The position numbers and the translations under genes are program-made. This document shows, piece by piece, positions 19,201-24,918 of a DNA stretch of 64,000 nt; the first letter of the stretch is position 1; each line of letters begins with the position of its first letter. The stretch is from assembly GCA_017479385.1 (NCBI GenBank), contig JAFVCE010000005.1, positions 62,001-126,000 on the forward strand, read 5' to 3'. This DNA is from Bacteroidales bacterium (GTDB lineage Bacteria > Bacteroidota > Bacteroidia > Bacteroidales > P3). The notes beneath the pieces are model-generated. The model saw only the letters and a program-made list of their open reading frames with translations. It was not told the origin of the DNA and did no database searches.

Positions 19201-21153
19201 CTCATTAGGCTCAAGGTAGATAGGTTGTCTCCTTTCCATCGCCTCGCGCTGGCCTTTGCTCGTCTGCTTGTAGCCCTTCACAAGGTCGGCCAAGTCGCCA
19301 TAGCCGCCTTTCTCCAACTCCTCGCGCTCGTCTTTCGTCAGCGCAAGGCCTGGCTCCCCGTCCAGCAACGTGCGCAGCCGTGTCTCGAAACCAGCCCTGC
19401 TCTCTGGCTTCTTCTTTAATGTCTCGTATGTCTTCGGTAGGTTCTTGACGGCTCCGCTCACCTTGAATCCAGCCATCATCTCCACACTCTCCAACCACGT
19501 ATCCCAGTCGCCATCCCCTTCAAGGAACTCAGGCATGGCAAATATCGTACCCTCGGCGGCAATGCTTGTGGCCGTCTGCCCAACTCGCACTCCTATCTTG
19601 CCCGCCGTGCTGCTCACGCCCTCATACACCTTACCAAAGGCATTGCCTATCAGCGCTCCTGTAGCACCTGTGCTAACTCCAAGCAACGCACCGCGGCCAG
19701 CCTGTGACAATATCTTGCCGGCATTGTAGCCATCCACAACATAACGACCGCTCGTCTCATCTACCTTCAACTCGCCGCCATACTTCACCTGGTTGGCTCC
19801 CTCGCCAATAGACTCAAACGCAGCAAGGTTGGCGGCACCTGCCACCACTCCTGTCACGGCTTTACCTACGGCTTTCTCGGCGAACTTCCTGCCCCCGGCT
19901 CCTAATAGACCTATAGCACCCTTGGCAGCACCGCCGCCAAGGCCACCGGCAAATAAGGTGGCTACGTCAAAACCTACAGCACCTACACCGCCTGCAATGT
20001 CTGCCACCCGGTGGGTTCTGCCATACAGTTGACTTGCCTCATCCCTCGCTTGCATATCGCCTATCGTACCTGCTTTGGCTCGCGCCCAGCCTTCCAACAG
20101 CGACCCTATCGTATTCCCGTTCACCTTGTTCAGAATATGCTCCGCCCAACTACGCGGCATCTCGCCCTCCACGGCCTGCTCGTACATAAGCCTGTCGCTC
20201 TCTCCTCTCACCACTCGCTCCGCCATCCGCTGTGCCTCATCACCTCGAATTCCATAAACCTCCGCCAACACACGCGACACATTCCGTATAGACCGCTCCT
20301 TCAAGCCATCGTCCATACGCAACCATGCTTCGTCCATCATCTTATCAATGTCGGTTTCTTTCAAGCGTGCTGCCTCGTTGCTCACAGGCCTGCCGAACCG
20401 CCACTGGCTGCCCGCCCTGCTTAGCGCCGACTCCCACGTCTCTCGCGCCACATTGCCCTGTCTCATCTCCATCGTGGCAAGCTCAATGCCTTCTTGCGCT
20501 TTCTTTTCGACCTCACGCTGCATCCTAACTTTCCGTGCAGGAGCCAACACATCTTCTGGCTTGCCACCAAACGGCTGGTTGCTCTTGCGCATATTCTCCA
20601 ACCTCTGCGAGAAATCCTGCTGCATCTGTCCAACCTGCTGCTGTATCTCCATACTCTTTGCAAACTTTTCCGGCCCCAGCGGACCCTCCTCGCCCTGTTG
20701 CGGAGCGCCCTGTCCTGCTCCTTCGTCGGTTGCTGCACCACTCTCGTTGCCTGTTCCCTTGCCGCTCATGGGCGCGGCATCCCCCTCGTAGGGGTACACC
20801 GGCACCTGCCCCTCCGCCTGACGGTACACCTCCTTCGGCTCGCGCCGCATAGCGGCCATTCCAGCACCCTCGTCGGGTGCCGCAACACCCGCGGTGTCTG
20901 GCTGCTCCGCCGTGGGCTGCTGCCCAACGCGTTCTGCAAAATCATCTTGTATGCTCGCAAAGAAATCATCCTCGCTCCCTATCTCGTCCTCTCCGAACAA
21001 TCCGCTCCCAAGAAGATTCTTGTGAAACTCACGCGCACTGCCCTCGTCTTTGACAGCCGTCTTGAAGTCGTCAATGCTGCCAATCTCCGCCTCGGACACC
21101 TTGCCGCTGCCAATAAGGTTCTTGTATAATTCGTCTCTCTTGTCGGGGTTCAT
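16186..21153 (-). CDS. Giant polyvalent protein, N-terminal part (1655 aa frame)
   Basis: This is the 5' part of the element's 11-kb gene. The N-terminus has two copies of a roughly 35-residue repeat (LYKNLIGSGKVSEAEIGS and FHKNLLGSGLFGEDEIGS). A long Gly/Ala-rich hydrophobic stretch follows at about 385-520 and could insert into a membrane. A kinase-like polyvalent domain is at about 930-1075 (GESVVYIDEANGRVVKVKD, LEQDYVDF, LHFIDPIIKL). Next come SH3-like beta-rich linkers (PDGQQATVVAADGETITI) and a coiled coil near 1485-1600. Its last residues (RATIRTWSLQGTRG...) are out of frame; the ParB-like domain expected here continues in the next frame. It follows the 272-residue gene by 34 nt and shares its promoter. 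The whole protein would be about 3,700 residues if intact. Confidence 0.8.
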   Translation of the reverse strand: MNPDKRDELYKNLIGSGKVSEAEIGSIDDFKTAVKDEGSAREFHKNLLGSGLFGEDEIGSEDDFFASIQDDFAERVGQQPTAEQPDTAGVAAPDEGAGMAAMRREPKEVYRQAEGQVPVYPYEGDAAPMSGKGTGNESGAATDEGAGQGAPQQGEEGPLGPEKFAKSMEIQQQVGQMQQDFSQRLENMRKSNQPFGGKPEDVLAPARKVRMQREVEKKAQEGIELATMEMRQGNVARETWESALSRAGSQWRFGRPVSNEAARLKETDIDKMMDEAWLRMDDGLKERSIRNVSRVLAEVYGIRGDEAQRMAERVVRGESDRLMYEQAVEGEMPRSWAEHILNKVNGNTIGSLLEGWARAKAGTIGDMQARDEASQLYGRTHRVADIAGGVGAVGFDVATLFAGGLGGGAAKGAIGLLGAGGRKFAEKAVGKAVTGVVAGAANLAAFESIGEGANQVKYGGELKVDETSGRYVVDGYNAGKILSQAGRGALLGVSTGATGALIGNAFGKVYEGVSSTAGKIGVRVGQTATSIAAEGTIFAMPEFLEGDGDWDTWLESVEMMAGFKVSGAVKNLPKTYETLKKKPESRAGFETRLRTLLDGEPGLALTKDEREELEKGGYGDLADLVKGYKQTSKGQREAMERRQPIYLEPNEDGEIPYNRFLELMEDESISEAARAKMHYYVSGHKLPQSTVTGVTFTEHTDADGKVTGYTVEALGAGGNVIVSRDYTSLREAEEARDRYIRQSELNGIKMAEGVHDQVHEKMEDGITAEGVRKGVNKEYGVEIDAALGKEPNRRSEQEKRAIEEYIRRLAGNEKKDVSLSAERQLPYGTQTSDTENDSELGIRPDTSENQPTEDSETASNTWDGRGGVREEVPQRGARGSSRGSAGSVEERLAVELDGDYVGGSQAEQAAYGLQTIERAKEQGLYIDPATLSSYGERYKKGTGESVVYIDEANGRVVKVKDPFAKAPMKGHATGDALYEHLVHNLLFPGDEYRLLGVTEINGEMRLVLEQDYVDFFRNATQEEVEKYLTEELGLQREGKYWWGNDLLSITDVDAESDNVIVDAEGKLHFIDPIIKLKVPAREILGEAMSSPVDEAYNRGRNADAEGRRDIAMELAMADEGNRGERQAAWDGVRAKIEDEAEETAAKERERLSQMAYKVDGEPDGTVRPVMMKELDEEGHPKEMFLVDGEVVMADDGRTIDGTASDETVVVYDPATGKKKMVSPRNDILWPGAVVQAADMERDIEARRELYIRQQLDEAQGTVQVEPGQAITIPDGQQATVVAADGETITIQTADGQQTTVPLAEVQRIADELALADYQARHPEAAEVDGGADRSDGIVEGAPADFTPDMEITIVDEDGNERPATVLGRVRYESGQFVPDESGPFVEYMVDGQVKHDYVGELAEKVVSHVEAPATEEAAIVSPEMEEEGNARVATPDEGELAEQPATDTMPMREDGEADFMATTPERGHQFIYNEAGLSREEAGQFVKANIEAAEKELSKLKGKAPKMGTSLTKYQQQKAEHQARVDAAQATLDYWNGVRDVQRGIDNAEAAERAERDKAAHDAAVVAEQRRQAEELAKRAEQEARGSNSVAPQITERWNAVPKVEGVENEITLAGGETIKGRYVLVESGAATRATIRTWSLQGTRGSPWTRTGRR

Positions 21154-21187
21154 ATCTCTATCCTATATGTATTATATTCTTTTCTTC

Positions 21188-22006
21188 TTATTTAGGCAGC
21201 AGCGAGCCGCCTTTATTCTGGTTTCCCTTGGGCAGCAGCGAACCGCCGTCCTTCTGACCACCGCCTTGCGGCTTGCCACCCTGCTGACCGCCGTTTGGGG
21301 TCTTTGTAACAGTACGTCCAGTCTCGTTGCCATATCTGTCGCGCTCTATCGCGGTAGTGGTGGTGCTCCCGTTGGCCGAACTCCTGCGCTGTTCTGCCAA
21401 TGCATTCAGGGCATCGATACGGGCCTTCGATTCCGCTTGCTTCTGATTGTAATCCAGTTCCGGATAATGCTCCTTGGCCTGGAGAAGCAGCACCTCTTGG
21501 CGATACTTTTCCGCCATCGCGTCATTCTTGTTGGCTATGGCCTCGCGGTACTTGGTCATGGCAGCATGGCTTTTCACCTGTGCATCTGTGAGCGCTTTAT
21601 TGTTTGCCTCTTTGTCCTCCCACTTCTTCTGCTCCAACTGCTGCTTCTCTATTAGCGCCTTCCAGCTCCGCTCCCCATCCAACACCGCCTTCTCCTGCTT
21701 CAGGTAGTTCAGGTATCGGTCGCTCTGCGCCTCGCGCTCCTTACGCGCCCTCTCTAACCGCTCCTGGTGCGCCTTCGACAAGCTCTTCCCCTCGTCGTAG
21801 CCGTTGGGGGCATACTGCGTTGTGTAATACAGGTTCGCTATCGCCCTCCCCAGGTCGCCAATGCCGTTCACCAATCCTTGCGTCCTCTCACTCCGCTCAC
21901 GCCTCTTCCGCTCCTCCTCACTCTCTGGCTTATTGGCCTCCTGCGCCTGATGCAGGTAGTCTAACAAACTCTGCATCCCTTCCGAACTGTCATATCTGCC
22001 TTCCAT
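21188..22006 (-). CDS. Phage-type coiled-coil protein (272 aa)
   Basis: I do not recognise a named family. The middle (about residues 70-190) is a highly charged Glu/Lys/Arg/Gln helix that should form a coiled coil. A short hydrophobic segment (LVNGIGDLGRAIANLYYTT) precedes it. The C-terminus is Gly/Gln-rich and ends in two GGSLLPK repeats. It lies between the 176-residue protein and the giant polyvalent protein in a tight operon (gaps 14 and 34 nt). The layout of small helical proteins followed by a giant protein resembles the internal-virion or DNA-ejection module of short-tailed phages. The role is inferred. Confidence 0.75.
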   Translation of the reverse strand: MEGRYDSSEGMQSLLDYLHQAQEANKPESEEERKRRERSERTQGLVNGIGDLGRAIANLYYTTQYAPNGYDEGKSLSKAHQERLERARKEREAQSDRYLNYLKQEKAVLDGERSWKALIEKQQLEQKKWEDKEANNKALTDAQVKSHAAMTKYREAIANKNDAMAEKYRQEVLLLQAKEHYPELDYNQKQAESKARIDALNALAEQRRSSANGSTTTTAIERDRYGNETGRTVTKTPNGGQQGGKPQGGGQKDGGSLLPKGNQNKGGSLLPK

Positions 22007-22020
22007 ATCCTCCTCCGTAT

Positions 22021-22551
22021 TTAGTCAATCCCTGCGAGAAACTTCGCTAAGAAACTTTTGTCAAACGCTTCTCCTGCGCTCCCTGCCGCACTCGCCACAC
22101 CTCCGGCGGCCTCCGTGATGGCCTTCGCCTTGTCGCGCTCCGCCTGGTTCAGCTTCTCGTTCAGGGTGGCATCCCTCTGCAGATACTGCTGTTCTATCGC
22201 CTCCTTTCTCTTCTCGCCGTTCACCGCAATCTGGCTCGCCGCATCAGCCATCGCCTGCGCGTTCGCGGCTTTCGTCGCCGCCACGCTCTCTTCCGTGCCG
22301 CCCATCACCGCAGCCGTGCCGGCCGCCTGCTGGTTCCGCTTCCTGAAATTCTCAGCCGTCAGCTGCAGGATGCGCTGTGCGTCCGCTCGCTGTGTCGCAT
22401 CCTCGTTGTACCGCCGGTTATACCAGTCCTCGTTTTCCCGCTGCTGCTGCTCGATGTTCTGCTTCACGCCTTTCATCGCCTCCGAGGCCTTGCGACCTCC
22501 CCAAATACTGCTCGCAATGCCTATCGCACCGCCTAACAAACTTCCTATCAT
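22021..22551 (-). CDS. Internal-virion-protein-like small protein (176 aa)
   Basis: The protein begins MIGSLLGGAIGIASSIWGGRK, a glycine-rich hydrophobic N-terminus, followed by a long Gln/Glu/Ala-rich helix (NIEQQQRENEDWYNRRYNED, QILQLTAENFRKRNQQ-type sequence). This pattern resembles gp14-like internal core proteins of podoviruses, which form a channel across the cell envelope during DNA ejection. The frame is open upstream to 22737, but that part crosses the divergent promoter region and overlaps the opposite-strand gene, so I chose the ATG at 22551. It is the first gene of the leftward operon. Confidence 0.75.
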   Translation of the reverse strand: MIGSLLGGAIGIASSIWGGRKASEAMKGVKQNIEQQQRENEDWYNRRYNEDATQRADAQRILQLTAENFRKRNQQAAGTAAVMGGTEESVAATKAANAQAMADAASQIAVNGEKRKEAIEQQYLQRDATLNEKLNQAERDKAKAITEAAGGVASAAGSAGEAFDKSFLAKFLAGID

Positions 22552-22585
22552 TCTCCTGCTTTTTATTAGTTTAATAGATATAATC

Positions 22586-22619
22586 GGGCTGCAAAAATAC
22601 AAACCTAATTTTGCAGCCC
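22586..22619. promoter_or_regulatory. Palindromic divergent promoter / candidate operator
   Basis: A perfect 11-bp inverted repeat (GGGCTGCAAAA at 22586-22596, complement at 22609-22619) around a 12-nt centre. Each arm contributes to a -7 box: TAATTTTGC on plus (22606-22614), 25 nt before the 130-residue gene, and TATTTTTGC on minus (22591-22599), 40 nt before the 176-residue gene. A dimeric repressor bound here could silence both directions. Confidence 0.6.
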
Positions 22620-22638
22620 TATTATAACCTTTAAACTT

Positions 22639-23031
22639 ATGCCAAGAAAGAAAAACGACGGTCGTGGCCGCCTCGGTGGCCGCCAAGCCGGAACCCCTAA
22701 CAAGGACAACCCACTCAAGACCATGCTCCACGAGCATTCTGTTGGCTATTTCACACCGTCAATAGATGCCAATACCCTCGACTTCCTCAAAGATGAGAAC
22801 GGCCAAACCTACCCCGAATACCGCGATAGCACGCTTTCACGCTTCGATGTCGACTGCCTGCAGATGAAAGCCACCGACCGCGCCAAAGTCGAACTTGAAA
22901 TCCTACAATACCACACCCCAAAGCTGCAATCAATCACCGCCGAAATGGGCGTGACCGACCGCACCTTAACCTTCTCACAAAAATTCTCTCTCATCGCCAA
23001 TGGAAAGGAACTCCCTCCCAGCGAAACGTGA
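22639..23031 (+). CDS. Terminase small-subunit-like protein (130 aa)
   Basis: The N-terminus is basic and has the motif GRGRLGGRQAGTPNK, typical of DNA-binding N-termini in phage small terminases and DUF5681-type proteins of Bacteroidota elements. The segment ATDRAKVELEILQYHTPKLQ resembles the helical part that follows in those proteins. It is the only plus-strand gene of the element and diverges from the leftward operon at the palindromic promoter. No large terminase is present. The assignment rests on motif resemblance and is tentative; a regulatory role is also possible. Confidence 0.65.
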   Translation: MPRKKNDGRGRLGGRQAGTPNKDNPLKTMLHEHSVGYFTPSIDANTLDFLKDENGQTYPEYRDSTLSRFDVDCLQMKATDRAKVELEILQYHTPKLQSITAEMGVTDRTLTFSQKFSLIANGKELPPSET

Positions 23032-23034
23032 CAA

Positions 23035-23070
23035 CTTTACTACTTTTACTACTTTTACTACTTTTAGTAA
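23035..23070. repeat. 9-nt tandem repeat, four units
   Basis: TTTTACTAC-type units at 23035-23043, 23044-23052, 23053-23061 and a degenerate 23062-23070, starting 4 nt after the terminase-like stop codon. Function unknown. Confidence 0.8.
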
Positions 23071-23094
23071 ACATATAAACAAACAATTCAAGAA

Positions 23095-23118
23095 CCGTCA
23101 GTGCAAGAACACTGGCGG
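23095..23118. terminator. Hairpin between convergent terminase-like and integrase genes
   Basis: CCGTCAGTG (23095-23103) pairs with CACTGGCGG (23110-23118), with one G-U pair and a 6-nt loop. There is no long T-run, so terminator strength is uncertain. Confidence 0.45.
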
Positions 23119-23127
23119 CTCTCGCTT

Positions 23128-24294
23128 TCACGCTTCCTCCAACCTCGACATCGCCCTGGCCACTGTCTCGTCCAGCAGTTTCGCATACACCTGCCGTGTC
23201 ATCTTCGTCGACGAATGGCCCAGAACCCTGCTCACCACCTCCATCTCCGCCCCGCTATTCAGCAGAAGCGTCGCACCGGTATGACGCGCCCAATGGCTGC
23301 TCAGAGCCCCCTTGATGCCCGCCATAACGCCGATATTCTTCAGCTGCTGGTTGTACTTCTGGTTGCTCATCAACGGCAGCCTGCCGCCGTACCGCTCCAG
23401 AATCCGCCTCGCCGGACCCACCAGCATGAAGACATACTCCTGCCCCGTCTTCCCGCGCCGACCTACATACATCTGTCTGCCGTTAACCTCCCTCACCCTC
23501 TCTGGGTCGAATGCCACAAGGTCCGTATACGACAGACAGGTGTACGTCTGGAATAAGAACAAGTCACGGGCGTGGCGCAGATAGTTCGTCGGCAGTTCCA
23601 GCGCAGCGATACGCTCAAACTCCTCCCTCGACAGACACTTGTCCAGTGCGTCCCCAGCCGGAGCCTTGTCGATGTATATGCCCTTGTAGGGATTGCGGCG
23701 CATGATGCCCTCGTTTATGGCGTCGAGGATGAACGAATTGAGAAAACGGTGGTAGTTGTTCCACTTCGAGTAAGCACACATCCCCTTGGCCGACAGCACC
23801 TCGTCCATCTTGAGAATATTCAACTCCGTCAAGTCGTAGAACGTCACCATACCGCCCCACCCCTCGAACCACCGCAGGAACCGCTCGTAGCGTGCCTGGC
23901 TGTCCGCCTTGCGCCCATGCTTGCGTATGTCGGCCCGCTCGCGGAAATAGGGTAGGAGAGGCCGCTGCCCTGGCACGTTTGCGCTGGCCTCCTGCTTCAT
24001 CTTGCCACCGATGAGAGCCACGATAGTCTGCATATCGAGCCTGCCAGCCTCCAGCTGCTCGTTGATAACCTTGCGTGCGTGGGCCACAAACATATCGAGC
24101 GACTGTTGCAACTCCACCGCGTCGAGGCGGTTCACGATGAAACCATCCTTCCATTGCTTCGGCAGCACCCTCACGCCGGTGGTGACGTGCTTCTGGATGC
24201 GATTGTAGGTGATACGGAGCTCGATTGCCCCCTCCTTGGTCTTGGAGGCTCTTTTTCTCCTGTCGAAAAGGAGTTTAAAAACAGGTGTACCCAT
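23128..24294 (-). CDS. Tyrosine site-specific recombinase (integrase)
   Basis: A phage or ICE-type integrase of 388 residues. The N-terminal arm-binding domain begins FKLLFDRRKRASKTKEGAI. A SAM-like core-binding domain follows at about 110-210, then the catalytic domain. Catalytic residues visible: His and Arg in SHWARHTGATLLL, His in VLGHSS, and Tyr in TRQVYAKL. The first Arg of the usual set is missing: the motif reads TCLSYTDL where many families have TGLRxSD. IntDOT of Bacteroides CTnDOT also lacks this Arg, so the enzyme may still be active. The gene is at the right end of the element and reads inwards, converging on the terminase-like gene. Confidence 0.93.
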   Translation of the reverse strand: MGTPVFKLLFDRRKRASKTKEGAIELRITYNRIQKHVTTGVRVLPKQWKDGFIVNRLDAVELQQSLDMFVAHARKVINEQLEAGRLDMQTIVALIGGKMKQEASANVPGQRPLLPYFRERADIRKHGRKADSQARYERFLRWFEGWGGMVTFYDLTELNILKMDEVLSAKGMCAYSKWNNYHRFLNSFILDAINEGIMRRNPYKGIYIDKAPAGDALDKCLSREEFERIAALELPTNYLRHARDLFLFQTYTCLSYTDLVAFDPERVREVNGRQMYVGRRGKTGQEYVFMLVGPARRILERYGGRLPLMSNQKYNQQLKNIGVMAGIKGALSSHWARHTGATLLLNSGAEMEVVSRVLGHSSTKMTRQVYAKLLDETVARAMSRLEEA

Positions 24295-24329
24295 GATTGA
24301 TTGTTGTTTTAATAGGTTATTAATATTTG

Positions 24330-24338
24330 AAAACGTAT
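24330..24338. other. Candidate attachment core, right (attR)
   Basis: AAAACGTAT, identical to 9891-9899 at the left edge, 36 nt upstream of the integrase start. The match is short; see the left copy. Confidence 0.4.
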
Positions 24339-24352
24339 CGAGTCATTTATAA

Positions 24353-24394
24353 CATATAAAGTTTCTCCCTGCCAGCATATAAGGTTTCTCCCTG
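24353..24394. repeat. Two 19-nt direct repeats, 23-nt period
   Basis: CATATAAAGTTTCTCCCTG at 24353-24371 and CATATAAGGTTTCTCCCTG at 24376-24394 differ at one base. Spaced repeats beside an integrase gene resemble arm-type binding sites. Confidence 0.65.
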
Positions 24395-24670
24395 GAGGTA
24401 TGTAATGTTGCATTCAATAACGACAGCCGGAAAATACATGAAACAACTTGCAAAACTTTCAAAGAATTGCCAAAACCTGCCAATTCCATACAAATTAGCA
24501 AAAAATATTTTGGTAATACATTTTGTAGTACCACTGGTATTACAAACCCGATATATGTTGGTATATAACAATACATAACAATATATTCAATCTTGAGGGG
24601 GTCTATCCCCTTATTAGGGCAATAACGTGCTGATATACAATCAATAGATAACGTAAACGACTGAAAACAA

Positions 24671-24707
24671 AAGAAGAACCGCCAAACTAACCTTGACAGT
24701 TCTTCTT
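24671..24707 (-). terminator. tRNA-Ser terminator
   Basis: AAGAAGAAC (24671-24679) pairs with GTTCTTCTT (24699-24707), extended inward with a few more pairs. On the minus strand a short T-rich tract follows. It lies 10 nt after the tRNA-Ser 3' end. Confidence 0.65.
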
Positions 24708-24716
24708 CAACTCAAG

Positions 24717-24803
24717 CGGAGAGACAGGGATTCGAACCCTGGGACCAGCAAGCTGGTCAACGGTTTTCGAGACCGCCCCGATCGACCACTCCGGCATCTC
24801 TCC
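24717..24803 (-). tRNA. tRNA-Ser (anticodon CGA)
   Basis: An 87-nt type II tRNA. The 7-bp acceptor stem is GGAGAGA/TCTCTCC with discriminator G. The anticodon loop CTCGAAA gives anticodon CGA, reading UCG codons. The long variable arm GACCAGCTTGCTGGTC is typical of tRNA-Ser, and the T-arm is CAGGGTTCGAATCCCTG. CCA is not encoded. It has its own promoter and terminator. Confidence 0.95.
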
Positions 24804-24833
24804 AAAATCGATTTTTATCTCTCAAAAACGTTT

Positions 24834-24842
24834 GCAAAAGTA
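24834..24842 (-). promoter_or_regulatory. Promoter -7 box (tRNA-Ser)
   Basis: TACTTTTGC on the minus strand, 30 nt upstream of the tRNA-Ser 5' end. Confidence 0.6.
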
Positions 24843-24852
24843 CATCTTTTTT

Positions 24853-24882
24853 TTGAATTGACAAAAAAAATCGTATATTTGC
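24853..24882 (+). promoter_or_regulatory. Promoter (DPP IV-like peptidase)
   Basis: TTG at 24853-24855 and TATATTTGC at 24874-24882 with an 18-nt spacer, 36 nt upstream of the start codon. Confidence 0.7.
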
Positions 24883-24918
24883 ATTATGTTTTTTTTGATA
24901 ACAATACTCTAACGCTCT

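Larger units (their letters stand above)
9891..24338. mobile_element. Integrated phage-like element with giant polyvalent protein
   Basis: A block of about 14.4 kb between queG and tRNA-Ser. It contains a tyrosine integrase at its right end, a terminase-small-subunit-like gene, two small phage-type proteins and one giant polyvalent gene. The nine bases AAAACGTAT occur at 9891-9899 and again at 24330-24338. The left copy falls exactly where the giant protein loses its expected sequence, so this may be the attachment core. No duplicated tRNA-Ser end is seen at the left edge. The right boundary is uncertain: arm-site-like repeats at 24353-24394 would lie outside these limits. The lack of head, tail, lysis and replication genes suggests a remnant or a satellite. 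Confidence 0.7.
24295..24670. other. AT-rich non-coding stretch right of the integrase
   Basis: No convincing gene in either strand. It holds the candidate right attachment core (24330-24338), two arm-site-like direct repeats (24353-24394) and a run of AT-rich sequence up to the tRNA-Ser terminator. The element/chromosome boundary is somewhere in here. Confidence 0.6.

Noticed and set aside
22552..22737. N-terminal extension of the 176-residue protein
   Set aside because: It crosses the divergent promoter and overlaps the opposite-strand gene; the sequence does not look like a protein start.
23035..23070. CRISPR-like array
   Set aside because: Units of 9 nt without spacers are a simple tandem repeat.
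24343..24576. Short minus-strand frames between integrase and tRNA-Ser
   Set aside because: They lie in AT-rich DNA with direct repeats and have no start context or recognisable composition.
24717..24803. tRNA-Ser as the integration site
   Set aside because: No copy of the tRNA 3' end is found at the left edge of the element, and the tRNA terminator is intact.
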